From Desulfobacula sp. (GTDB lineage: Bacteria > Desulfobacterota > Desulfobacteria > Desulfobacterales > Desulfobacteraceae): a stretch of DNA of 64,000 nt. Position 1 is the stretch's first letter. Every line of letters starts with the position of its first letter. Below the pieces are notes generated by a model that was given only the letters and a program-made list of their open reading frames with translations, had not been told where the DNA came from and did not search any database. This document shows positions 18,107-26,052 of the stretch, in pieces. Location of the stretch: NCBI RefSeq assembly GCF_030145145.1, contig NZ_JAQYWD010000025.1, positions 31,329 through 95,328 on the forward strand, read 5' to 3'. The position numbers and the translations under genes are program-made.

Positions 18107-21100
18107 TTAAAAAATACCGCTGATTTCGGCAAAAATCTGTTTTGGGGTAAAATGTCTGCTGGATGCGGCGCCACTGGGGCAAAACCCGGAACAGCTCCCG
18201 CATCCCTTGCAGATGGCTTCATTGACAACCGACACCTGCCGTCTGTCGTCAAACTCAATGGCTGAATACGGACAAAGGCTGATACAGGTTTTACACCCCA
18301 CACAGATATCAGGATCTATATAAGAAATGGTGGGCGAGATATCAACCTGGCCCCTGGCCGCAAGGGACAAGGCTTTTGCAGCCGCTCCCGATGCCTGGGA
18401 CACCGTATCCGGTATGTCCATGGGCTTCTGGCAGCATCCGCAGAGGAAAACCCCTTCTGTTGCCGTATTCAAGGGGCCCAGCTTGGGATGTTCTTCAAGA
18501 AAGAACCCGTCTGCCCCCTGGTTGACGCCAAACACCCGTCCCACATCTCCGGTATCTTCTCTGGCCTGGATGGCGGTGCAGAGAATCACCATGTCCACGG
18601 GGACCCGAAGCAGTTCCCCTAAAAGGGTATCTTCTGCAATGGCGATCAATTTCCCCTGTTCCGAAGGATTACGGGCTTTATCGGTTATCTGGGCCACTTT
18701 TCCCCGGATAAAAATTGTTCCCTCTTCCTGGCACCGTTTATAAAATTCTTCATACCCTTCACCAAAGCACCGCATATCAATGTAAAAGTCATAGACCTTG
18801 GTGTCATGTCCCACTTTTTCTTTGATCAAATGGGTATATTTTAAGGCATACATGCAGCAGACCCGGGAGCAGTATTCGTGAAAATTCACATCCCGGCTCC
18901 CGACACAATGAACAATGGCCACACTTTTCGGTGATTTTGTAAACGCATTATTCTCATCCCGGATCAAAATTTTACCGCCGGTGGGACCGGTGGCATTGCT
19001 TAACCGTTCAAATTCCAGGGCAGAAAACACATTGGCAAACCGGCCGTACCCGAATTGTTTCAGGGGGGTGGGTTCCAAAGCGTCATAACCGGTGGCAAGG
19101 ATGATACTGCCGGCATGTACCTGGATGGTTTCTTCTTTCATAAAATGATCAATGGCTTTGGCCTCGCAGACACTGACACATTCCATACATTCACAGCAGG
19201 TCGCACAATTCAGGCACCGCTGCGCTTCTTTTACGGCCTGTTCTTCCGTCAGGGTTGCTTCAACTTCTTCAAACGACTGAACCCGGTGTTGCGGATCAAC
19301 CGAAAGAACCTGCACCCGGTGTTCAACCGCCGTATCTAAGGGGATGTCCGCATAATTTTCAGGTGTCACCCCCGGATGGAACATATCGTCCGCTTGATCC
19401 ATTTCAACCTTGTTAATATAATTATCAATACCAACGGCTGCTTTTCTTCCCTGGGCAATGGCCTCTATGACCGTTGCAGGTCCTGTGACCATATCGCCGC
19501 CTGCAAAAACCGTTTCCAGGGAGGTTTGCAGGGTCACCGGATGGGTCTTTATCCGGTTGTAGGGGGTGATCTCAAGGTCGGGCATTGAATCCGCCCAGGA
19601 CAGATCTGTTCGCTGACCAATGGCCGGAATCAGGGTGTCACAGTCAATAACAAATTCAGAGCCGGGAATATTGACCGGTCGCCTGCGCCCGGAGGCATCT
19701 GCTTCACCCAATTGATTTTTTATACATTCAATGCCTTGAATCCTGCCATCCCTGCTGATAATGCCGATGGGTGCCGTCAAGGTTAAAATATGAATGTTTT
19801 CCTCCATGGCCCCGATAATTTCTTCCTCATATGCCGGCATTTCCTCCCGGGTTCTCCGATAGAGAATGGAAACATCACAGTCGCCGGTCCTTTTGGCACA
19901 CCTTGCCGCATCTATGGCCACATTACCGCCGCCGACGATCATCACCTTTCGTCCACAATCTGTCTGGCGGCCCAGGTTCACATCCCGTAAAAAGGTCACG
20001 GCATCCATCACCCCTTTTGTCGATGCTTCTCCATCAAGGCCGAGGGAGAGAGATTCATGGGCACCGGAACTTAAAAAAATGGCAGAAAAGCCCGCCTTTG
20101 TCAGGCTCGCATATGTCACATCCGTTCCAAAAGCCGTGTCGGTGACAAGGGTGATCCCGTGGGCCAGAATAAAGTTAATTTCTCTGTCAAGCACTGCTGC
20201 CGGAAGTCTGTAATCCGGTATCCCGGTTTTCAGCATCCCGCCGGGAACCGGCAATCGCTCAAAAACCGTCACCCGGTATCCCTTGAGACGCAGGAAATAA
20301 GCAGCCGTCAACCCGGCGGGCCCTGCACCGATGACGGCAACGGTTTCTTCCCGATCCATAATATCAGGGATGTCTGCAGTCTCAAAGGCTGCCCTGTCAG
20401 CAGCAAATCGTTTCAGCTCTTTGATGGCAATGGGTGCATCCACTGATTTTCGCCGGCATTCGGCTTCGCAGGGATGGGGGCAAACCCTTCCCAACACACC
20501 AGGGAACGGGGCTTTCTCCATAATCAGCCGGGCGGCCTTATCATATTTCTTCTGACCGATCAGTTGAATATATCCCTGGACATTAATCCCGGCAGGACAG
20601 GTTAACCGACAAGGGGCAAGATCTCGTTTCTCAATGTTATAGGTAATGGGGATTGCCTGGGGAAACGACCGGCCAATGGCCTTTCTTGATGCCATACCCA
20701 CATCCCAGGGGTTGGGGATGGAAACAGGGCACACAGTGGCACATTCACCACAGCCCGTGCACAGGTCCTGTTTAATGTATCGTGATTTTCGCCTGACATC
20801 CAATGTAAAGTTACCGATAAACCCTGAAACATTGGTGACCTCACTAAAGCTGAGCAGCTCGATATTCGGATCTTGACCCACTTCCACCATTTTGGGGGTG
20901 CCGATGCAGGCGGCACAATCAAGGGTGGGAAATGTTTTGTCAAATTGAAGCATATGACCGCCAATGGTGGTCTCGCGTTCAATCAAATATGCTTTGTGAC
21001 CTGAATTCCCGATATCAATGGCCGCCTGCATGCCCGCAATCCCGCCCCCAATGATCACCACGTTGGGATTTACACCGGATGTTTTTGTTTCAAGATGGGT

Positions 21101-21535
21101 ATGAAACTTCACCCGTTGAATGGCAGCCGTCACCAGGTGCTTTGCCTTTTGGGTGGCCAGGGATTCATCCTCAGTCACCCAGGAGACCTGTTCTCTGACA
21201 GAAGACATTTGGAAATAATACGGATTGAGCCCTGCCCGTCGGCAGGTTTCCATGAAGGTTTTTCCGTGAAGTCTGGGCGAACACGATGCCACCACCACAC
21301 GATTCAGTCCCAGTTCCCGGATATCTTTTTCAATCATGGCCTGACCCGGTTCTGAACACATAAATTTATAATCCCTTGATACCGTAATCCCTTCCAGGGT
21401 CTTCACATAATCTCTGACAGATTCAACATCCACCTTGCTGGCGATATTCAACCCGCAATGGCAGATATAAAAACCGATCTTGCAGGGTTGAACGGTCAAA
21501 CGGGCAGTCTTTCCAGGGGCAAACTTTCCAGACAT
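18107..21535 (-). CDS. hdrA: HdrA with inserted NfnB/GltD-like NAD(P)H flavoprotein module
   Basis: 1142 residues, much longer than simple HdrA (about 650). Domain order: HdrA N-terminus with FYICHCGLNIASKVD (22-36) and CSPRLHGKTF; FAD loop IIGGGIAGMQAAIDIGNSG (161-179); cluster CTGCGECATVCP (259-270); then an inserted GltD/NfnB-like module (about 300-770) with CRLTCPAGINVQ, CPHPCEAEC, FAD loop IGAGPAGLTAAYF and a second dinucleotide loop VGGGNVAIDAAR; HdrA resumes with CLNCATCCECMECVSVC, CVGSRD and CSRVCC; it ends in two clusters, CVGCKTCISLCP and CKGCGSCSGFCP. Likely a bifurcating hub with its own NAD(P)H site. GGAGGTACC precedes ATG 21535. Confidence 0.93.
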   Translation of the reverse strand: MSGKFAPGKTARLTVQPCKIGFYICHCGLNIASKVDVESVRDYVKTLEGITVSRDYKFMCSEPGQAMIEKDIRELGLNRVVVASCSPRLHGKTFMETCRRAGLNPYYFQMSSVREQVSWVTEDESLATQKAKHLVTAAIQRVKFHTHLETKTSGVNPNVVIIGGGIAGMQAAIDIGNSGHKAYLIERETTIGGHMLQFDKTFPTLDCAACIGTPKMVEVGQDPNIELLSFSEVTNVSGFIGNFTLDVRRKSRYIKQDLCTGCGECATVCPVSIPNPWDVGMASRKAIGRSFPQAIPITYNIEKRDLAPCRLTCPAGINVQGYIQLIGQKKYDKAARLIMEKAPFPGVLGRVCPHPCEAECRRKSVDAPIAIKELKRFAADRAAFETADIPDIMDREETVAVIGAGPAGLTAAYFLRLKGYRVTVFERLPVPGGMLKTGIPDYRLPAAVLDREINFILAHGITLVTDTAFGTDVTYASLTKAGFSAIFLSSGAHESLSLGLDGEASTKGVMDAVTFLRDVNLGRQTDCGRKVMIVGGGNVAIDAARCAKRTGDCDVSILYRRTREEMPAYEEEIIGAMEENIHILTLTAPIGIISRDGRIQGIECIKNQLGEADASGRRRPVNIPGSEFVIDCDTLIPAIGQRTDLSWADSMPDLEITPYNRIKTHPVTLQTSLETVFAGGDMVTGPATVIEAIAQGRKAAVGIDNYINKVEMDQADDMFHPGVTPENYADIPLDTAVEHRVQVLSVDPQHRVQSFEEVEATLTEEQAVKEAQRCLNCATCCECMECVSVCEAKAIDHFMKEETIQVHAGSIILATGYDALEPTPLKQFGYGRFANVFSALEFERLSNATGPTGGKILIRDENNAFTKSPKSVAIVHCVGSRDVNFHEYCSRVCCMYALKYTHLIKEKVGHDTKVYDFYIDMRCFGEGYEEFYKRCQEEGTIFIRGKVAQITDKARNPSEQGKLIAIAEDTLLGELLRVPVDMVILCTAIQAREDTGDVGRVFGVNQGADGFFLEEHPKLGPLNTATEGVFLCGCCQKPMDIPDTVSQASGAAAKALSLAARGQVDISPTISYIDPDICVGCKTCISLCPYSAIEFDDRRQVSVVNEAICKGCGSCSGFCPSGAASSRHFTPKQIFAEISGIF

Positions 21536-21563
21536 GGTACCTCCAATATGATTGATATTGTTT

Positions 21564-23153
21564 TTAGTCTCGTTTACTTTTATCTTCCGATTCCTTTGGG
21601 GGAAGCTTAATCATAAATTCAGAACCGGCATTCAGACGACTCTCCACCACAATCGTTCCTTTATGCTTTTCAATGATGCCATAGGCCGAGGACAGACCCA
21701 GTCCCACGCCATACCCTTCATTTTTTGTGGTAAAAAAAGGCTCGAAAATAAAATTCAAATCTTCTTCTGAAATCCCCTTTCCATTATCTTTTATGGAAAT
21801 AAAAACCAGGTTTTCTTTCCGGTTAAACCCTGTCCGGATTTCCAGTGCCCCCCCATTTTTCATGGCATCAATGGCATTAAAAATCAGGTTGATGATACAC
21901 TGCTCCAGCTGATTAAAATCTCCGCATATGGGGGGAATTTCAGGGTCGCAATGCTCGCTTAAAACAATATTGCTCAAAGCAAGCTTATGGTTGCACAACA
22001 AAAGGCTGTGGTGAATCAGGTCTGCGACATCAATACTGTTTTGTTCCAGTTTTGTTCGCCTTGAAAATTTCAACAGTCCCGACACAAGATCAGAACATCT
22101 CTGGGTCTCAGATTCTATAATTTTCAGATAAGACGCGAACTTGTTGAGTTTATCCGGTGTCAAATCCTTTGCCATGTTACCGTCTTTGCCGCTGATTCTA
22201 ATCATCAGCCGGATATAATTCAAAATCCCGGACAAGGGGTTGTTAATTTCATGGACCATGCTTGCTGCAAGCCGTCCCAAAGATATCAATTTTTCCCGGT
22301 GAAGCAGCTTTGCCTGATCCGTCACTTGCTGTTCCAGGGTTCTCAGGTCCCGCAAATCACTGATAAACAGCACCATGCTGTTTTGGACCGTATCCCGGGA
22401 GAGGATAAAGCCGGAAACTTGAACCGGAATATCCTTTTTTTCCATTGAAAGCAGGGCGGTTTCATAGAGAAACAACCGATTTTCGCCACCGAAATGGCTG
22501 CCGGACAGATCTTGTTTTAATTTTAAAAACCGTTCGGGTTTAAAAAAGTCCTTTGCCCTCATTTTTTTCAATACCAGGGCTTTTGGATACCCCACCAGTT
22601 TTTCCATGCTCCTGTTATAGGTCAAAACAGTATCGTTTTCATCGCATCCAAGGATGCCATCCATTGAATTTTCAATGAGACTGCTTTGAAAATTCACATT
22701 CTTTACCAGTTCAGCACTGGTTTTCAAATTTTCGTTCTCAAGCAGGGAGGTATAGTCCGACAATTGTTTTCGATCAACATATCGTTGCATGGCCCGTTTC
22801 AAAGCCATGTGCAGGGCACCGTCATCAATGGGTTTTGAAATAAAATCCGATGCATCATACTGCAGGGCTTTGACCGCCTGTTTAATATCGCCAAACCCCG
22901 TGGTAACAATGACCTCTGTTTCAGGTTTTATTTTTTTTATTTTTTCAAGGACTTCAAGACCGTTCAGGCCGGGCATTTTAATATCGGTGATGACGATCTG
23001 GGGTTCTTCCCGTGTGGCAAGCATCAGGCCCGCATAGCCATCCGGCGCGCAAATGACTGAATATCCGGCATCTTTCAGGGTAATTGCCATAATATCCCGA
23101 ATATCTTCGTCGTCATCGATTAAAAGTATCTTCCAATTTATGGGCAACGCCAC
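21564..23153 (-). CDS. Receiver-PAS-histidine kinase, first gene of the Hdr operon
   Basis: 529 residues. Receiver domain (IDDDED, phosphoacceptor in ITDIKMPG, K in FISKPI), a PAS domain with MDGILGCDENDTVLTYNRS, a HisKA helix with SMVHEINNPLSG, then HATPase (IFNAIDAMK, DNGKGIS, GVGLGLSSAYG). No membrane segment. The start is placed at GTG 23153 (MALPINWKILLIDDDED) because AAGGAG lies 6 bases upstream and because the predicted sigma-54 start site (about 23173) lies downstream of the alternative ATG 23195, which would therefore not be transcribed. Role inferred: cytoplasmic partner of the receiver-bearing HdrA and the heme-motif kinase. Confidence 0.88.
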   Translation of the reverse strand: MALPINWKILLIDDDEDIRDIMAITLKDAGYSVICAPDGYAGLMLATREEPQIVITDIKMPGLNGLEVLEKIKKIKPETEVIVTTGFGDIKQAVKALQYDASDFISKPIDDGALHMALKRAMQRYVDRKQLSDYTSLLENENLKTSAELVKNVNFQSSLIENSMDGILGCDENDTVLTYNRSMEKLVGYPKALVLKKMRAKDFFKPERFLKLKQDLSGSHFGGENRLFLYETALLSMEKKDIPVQVSGFILSRDTVQNSMVLFISDLRDLRTLEQQVTDQAKLLHREKLISLGRLAASMVHEINNPLSGILNYIRLMIRISGKDGNMAKDLTPDKLNKFASYLKIIESETQRCSDLVSGLLKFSRRTKLEQNSIDVADLIHHSLLLCNHKLALSNIVLSEHCDPEIPPICGDFNQLEQCIINLIFNAIDAMKNGGALEIRTGFNRKENLVFISIKDNGKGISEEDLNFIFEPFFTTKNEGYGVGLGLSSAYGIIEKHKGTIVVESRLNAGSEFMIKLPPKESEDKSKRD

Positions 23154-23183
23154 GATATCTCCTTCCCCTGTTGCATTATATAT

Positions 23184-23199
23184 TGCAAACAACATGCCA
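23184..23199 (-). promoter_or_regulatory. Sigma-54 promoter of the Hdr/two-component operon
   Basis: Minus strand TGGCAT-GTTGT-TTGCA, with GG and GC exactly 10 bp apart, essentially consensus. Predicted start near 23173 gives a leader of about 20 nt before GTG 23153, with AAGGAG in between. Confidence 0.85.
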
Positions 23200-23299
23200 G
23201 TAGGAGACTATTTCTGAACCTGCACCAACCCCTTTATATTTAAAGGGATTGAGACGGTATTGAACCCAAGCTAAAAAAACAAAAAAAAAGCAGGAAGCA

Positions 23300-23339
23300 A
23301 AACTGCGACCTTATAACAAGGTATAATGCAATAGTGCAA
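23300..23339. promoter_or_regulatory. Candidate enhancer site for the Hdr operon
   Basis: About 110-150 bp upstream of the sigma-54 promoter lies AACTGCGACCTTATA, followed by AATGCAATAGTGCAA (TGCA-N4-TGCA). A similar arrangement, AACTGCAACGGTATA then AACATTGCAG, occurs at 24505-24541 above the next sigma-54 promoter. The shared pattern suggests binding sites for the NtrC-type activator at 24553. Proposed by comparison of two sites only. Confidence 0.4.
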
Positions 23340-23360
23340 CCCAACCCCAGGCAATCCCCT

Positions 23361-23714
23361 TCACAGGGAAGGACTATCCGCCCGGCATCCCGGCATTAAA
23401 AACGTCGGGGCAAGTGGATTGCCTTTGGCATAGGTTTCAATAATCTGGGTTACATTGCCGCCGATAAAGGGGATCAACTGAATGGAACTGGCTTCAATCA
23501 GTGTCGAATGCGTTTCGGAAATAGCGCCACAGATAAGGACCTCAACCCCCAGATGACCTAACTCCTCTGTAAGGCGCGCTTCGAATTTCGGCTCAAATGA
23601 ATGATACGATATATTCTTTATTTGTTCATTTTTGATATCCACAATCAAAAGCGTGTGAGCGGAATCAAAAACAGGAGAAATTTTTTCATCCCAGATCGTA
23701 ACTGCAACTTTCAT
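23361..23714 (-). CDS. NifX/NifB-C-terminal-like domain protein (dinitrogenase FeMo-cofactor family)
   Basis: 117 residues, a single RNase H-like NifX domain: MKVAVTIWDEKISPVFDSA, then LLIVDIKNEQI, and VLICGAISE at the usual GAI position. Family members bind Fe-S or metal cofactors. No nif structural genes are in the window, so a role in nitrogen fixation is not supported; stand-alone members are common beside P-loop ATPases and transporters in anaerobes. Start at 23714, with GAGGAACAA upstream. It follows the Gly-rich NifX protein gene by 62 bp and probably shares its transcript. Confidence 0.82.
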   Translation of the reverse strand: MKVAVTIWDEKISPVFDSAHTLLIVDIKNEQIKNISYHSFEPKFEARLTEELGHLGVEVLICGAISETHSTLIEASSIQLIPFIGGNVTQIIETYAKGNPLAPTFLMPGCRADSPSL

Positions 23715-23776
23715 ATCATTGTTCCTCAAAGAGTTGCCATGGTATAACGATGCGATTTCACGACACGGCCCTATGG

Positions 23777-24328
23777 TTAAGCCCGCCTGCCGCCCATGCC
23801 CTGGCCGCCGCCGCCCCCCATGCCGCGACCACCGCCGCCGCCCATGCCTCTTCCACCGCCGCCGCCCATGCCGCGACCACCGCCGCCGCCCATGCCCCGG
23901 CCGCCGCCACACCCTATTCCGCGTCCCTGGCCCTGGAGGATAGGGTTCCCCTGACCTGGTGCAGATGCCAATCCAGCCTTTTCATTCACCGTTGGATGAT
24001 CAGAAGGTGTCAAACCGCCCGCTTTGAATCGCGCCACTGCGTCCTTGATCGAACCTGCCTGTCCCGTAACAACCGGAATATTGCATTCTGCAAAGACATT
24101 CATGGCATTGGGTCCGCAATTGCCTGTCAAAACGGTTTGAACATCTTTTGAGTGAATAAAGTTTGCCGCCTGAATACCGGCCCCCCCTCCAAGGGATTGA
24201 TAGGTATTCTCAAGGGCTTCAAAGCGCATATCATCTGTCTGAACAATGATAAAATACGCGCATCTGCCAAATCGGGGGTCTATCTGGGAATTCATATCTT
24301 TTCCAGTTGAACTGATGCAAATTTTCAT
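23777..24328 (-). CDS. NifX-like protein with Gly-Arg-Met repeat tail
   Basis: 183 residues. The N-terminal NifX-type domain (about 1-105) has KICISSTGKD, IDPRFGRCAYF and the conserved TGNCGPNA. A C-terminal low-complexity tail of repeated GRGMGGGG units (about 140-180, starting GIGCGGGRGM) follows. The tail may be flexible or bind metal or RNA; similar tails occur on other NifX/NifB-like proteins of anaerobes. Start 24328, with GGAGAACACC upstream. A sigma-54 promoter lies about 65 bp upstream. The longer in-frame reading to 24415 passes the transcription start and is rejected. Confidence 0.82.
   Translation of the reverse strand: MKICISSTGKDMNSQIDPRFGRCAYFIIVQTDDMRFEALENTYQSLGGGAGIQAANFIHSKDVQTVLTGNCGPNAMNVFAECNIPVVTGQAGSIKDAVARFKAGGLTPSDHPTVNEKAGLASAPGQGNPILQGQGRGIGCGGGRGMGGGGGRGMGGGGGRGMGGGGGRGMGGGGGQGMGGRRA
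23793..23912 (-). repeat. 24-bp tandem repeats encoding the GRGMGGGG tail
   Basis: Five 24-bp units starting with CCCATGCC on the plus strand at 23793, 23817, 23841, 23865 and 23889, diverging slightly at positions 9-15. They encode the Gly-rich tail of the NifX-like protein. Length variation between strains is likely by slippage. Confidence 0.85.
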
Positions 24329-24391
24329 GGTGTTCTCCATTCTTAGGGTTAAAAAAAGGTATGGGTGCCATACGTTCTTTTGATAAGGTAT

Positions 24392-24407
24392 TGCAAGGAG
24401 AATGCCA
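24392..24407 (-). promoter_or_regulatory. Sigma-54 promoter of the NifX-like gene pair
   Basis: Minus strand TGGCAT-TCTCC-TTGCA with exact GG-N10-GC spacing. Predicted start near 24381, 53 nt before ATG 24328. It lies downstream of the sigma-54 activator gene at 24553. Confidence 0.82.
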
Positions 24408-24552
24408 GGTGCCATCTGTCATCCCAGTTAAAAAAAATAGACTTAAAATCAAATAGTTATAAAATAAACAAATAAAACAGGGCGTTGAAAGGCGGTACAC
24501 AAACGCAGAACTGCAACGGTATAGTGACGTAACATTGCAGCACACCTGTCCG

Positions 24553-25950
24553 TTACACGCGTTTGGACCGCCCGTCGATTTTAGGCAGTTGGATTCCGAG
24601 TTTGTCAATTTTCCTGAACAAGGTACTTTTGTGGATACCCAGGTCCCTGGCAGTGGCTTTGCGATCATAATTATTTTTTTTCAGGTAGGTTTTTATCACT
24701 TTGATTTCTGCCGATTTCAAGGGAAATGGTGATGGGTCATCCTCTATTTCCATCATGGATTGCCGGGTAAGCGCAGATGGAAGGACGTCCGGGGTGATAT
24801 CCCCTTCAGAGCACAGGACAAAGGCATGTTCAATAATATTTTCCAATTCGCGTATGTTTCCCGGGTAATCATGGGCCATCAGGATGCCAAGTGCTGTTGG
24901 ATCGATCCCGCTGATGGATTTTCCCCGTATTTTATTCCGGCTGGCAATAAAATGATCCACAAGAAGGGGAATATCCTCCATCCGTTGTCTGAGGGGCGGC
25001 AGTTTTATCTGTATGACGTTGATGCGGTAATAAAGGTCCTGCCGGAAGGTATGCTCCGCCACCATTTTCGCCAGGTTTCTGTTTGTAGCGGCAATGACCC
25101 GTATATTTAATTTTTCCTTTTTAACAGCCCCCAGGGGCAACACTTTCTTTTCTTCCAGAACCCGAAGGAGCTTGACCTGAAAAGACGGGCTCGTATCGCC
25201 GATTTCATCCAGTAAAATCGTCCCTTCATTTGCAAGGGAAAGTTGCCCCTGTTTATCTTTGGTTGCATGGGTAAACGCACCTGCTTTATATCCAAACAAT
25301 TCAGATTCCAGAAGGGTATCAGGGAGTGCGCCGCAATTAATCGCAATAAACGGATCCCCTTTTCTGGGGCTCAAATTGTGAATGGCCCTTGCCATTAATT
25401 CTTTACCCGTACCGGTTTCTCCCTGGATCAGTACGGTACTGTCACTTTGAGAAATTTTCGGCAAAATCTTAAAGATATTCCGCATCTCCTGGCCGCGGCT
25501 GATCATATCCCCCATTTGAAAACTGTCATACAGTTTTTTCCGAAGCTCTTCCACAAGGCTGTGATCCCTGAAGGTCTCAACCCCACCGATAATCTTTCCA
25601 TTTTTGTCTTTTAACAAAGACGTGAAAACGATGGTGGGAATCCGTTTTTTCCTGCTGTTAATGATATAAGTGGAACTGCTGAAGAAGGACTTGCCTTCCT
25701 GCATGGTTTTTTTTAATGCGCACTCGTTCTGGCACATATTTGATCGAAAAACATTCCAGCAATGCCTGCCAATCGCCTCTTCCCGTGATATACCGGTAAT
25801 TTTTTCAGCGGCACGGTTAAAGGACATAATCTTCCACTCATGGTCAACTGTAAAAACACCATCAGATATGCTTTCAAGAATGATTTCCGTCGCATTCTGG
25901 GATAATGTATCCAATAGGGGCCTTTTTTTCTTCATTGGTGTTTGCACCAT
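24553..25950 (-). CDS. PAS-containing NtrC-type sigma-54 activator
   Basis: 465 residues. PAS domain (about 20-130) with an unusual cysteine set HCWNVFRSNMCQNECA; AAA+ domain (about 150-385) with Walker A GETGTGKE, sigma-54 contact loop GAFTHA (canonical GAFTGA) and Walker B TILLDEIGD; C-terminal Fis-type helix-turn-helix (RKATARDLGIHKSTLFRKI). It activates sigma-54 promoters, most simply the adjacent NifX and Hdr promoters. The PAS cysteines suggest a redox or Fe-S signal. No clear RBS at ATG 25950; ATG 25935 (MKKKRP) is an alternative start. The loop deviation could alter sigma-54 coupling. Confidence 0.92.
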   Translation of the reverse strand: MVQTPMKKKRPLLDTLSQNATEIILESISDGVFTVDHEWKIMSFNRAAEKITGISREEAIGRHCWNVFRSNMCQNECALKKTMQEGKSFFSSSTYIINSRKKRIPTIVFTSLLKDKNGKIIGGVETFRDHSLVEELRKKLYDSFQMGDMISRGQEMRNIFKILPKISQSDSTVLIQGETGTGKELMARAIHNLSPRKGDPFIAINCGALPDTLLESELFGYKAGAFTHATKDKQGQLSLANEGTILLDEIGDTSPSFQVKLLRVLEEKKVLPLGAVKKEKLNIRVIAATNRNLAKMVAEHTFRQDLYYRINVIQIKLPPLRQRMEDIPLLVDHFIASRNKIRGKSISGIDPTALGILMAHDYPGNIRELENIIEHAFVLCSEGDITPDVLPSALTRQSMMEIEDDPSPFPLKSAEIKVIKTYLKKNNYDRKATARDLGIHKSTLFRKIDKLGIQLPKIDGRSKRV

Positions 25951-26052
25951 AAAAAATGGGTTGAATGACCCGCTTTAGACTGCCGGAGTTCTGTCATGAA
26001 GCTTAAACGGGATCACGTTATTTTAGGATTTTTTTTGTTGCATATCATTCGT

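Noticed and set aside
23793..23912. Regular 24-bp repeats that could suggest a CRISPR array
   Set aside because: Units are contiguous without spacers and encode the Gly-rich tail of a NifX-like protein. No CRISPR array or cas gene was seen in the window.
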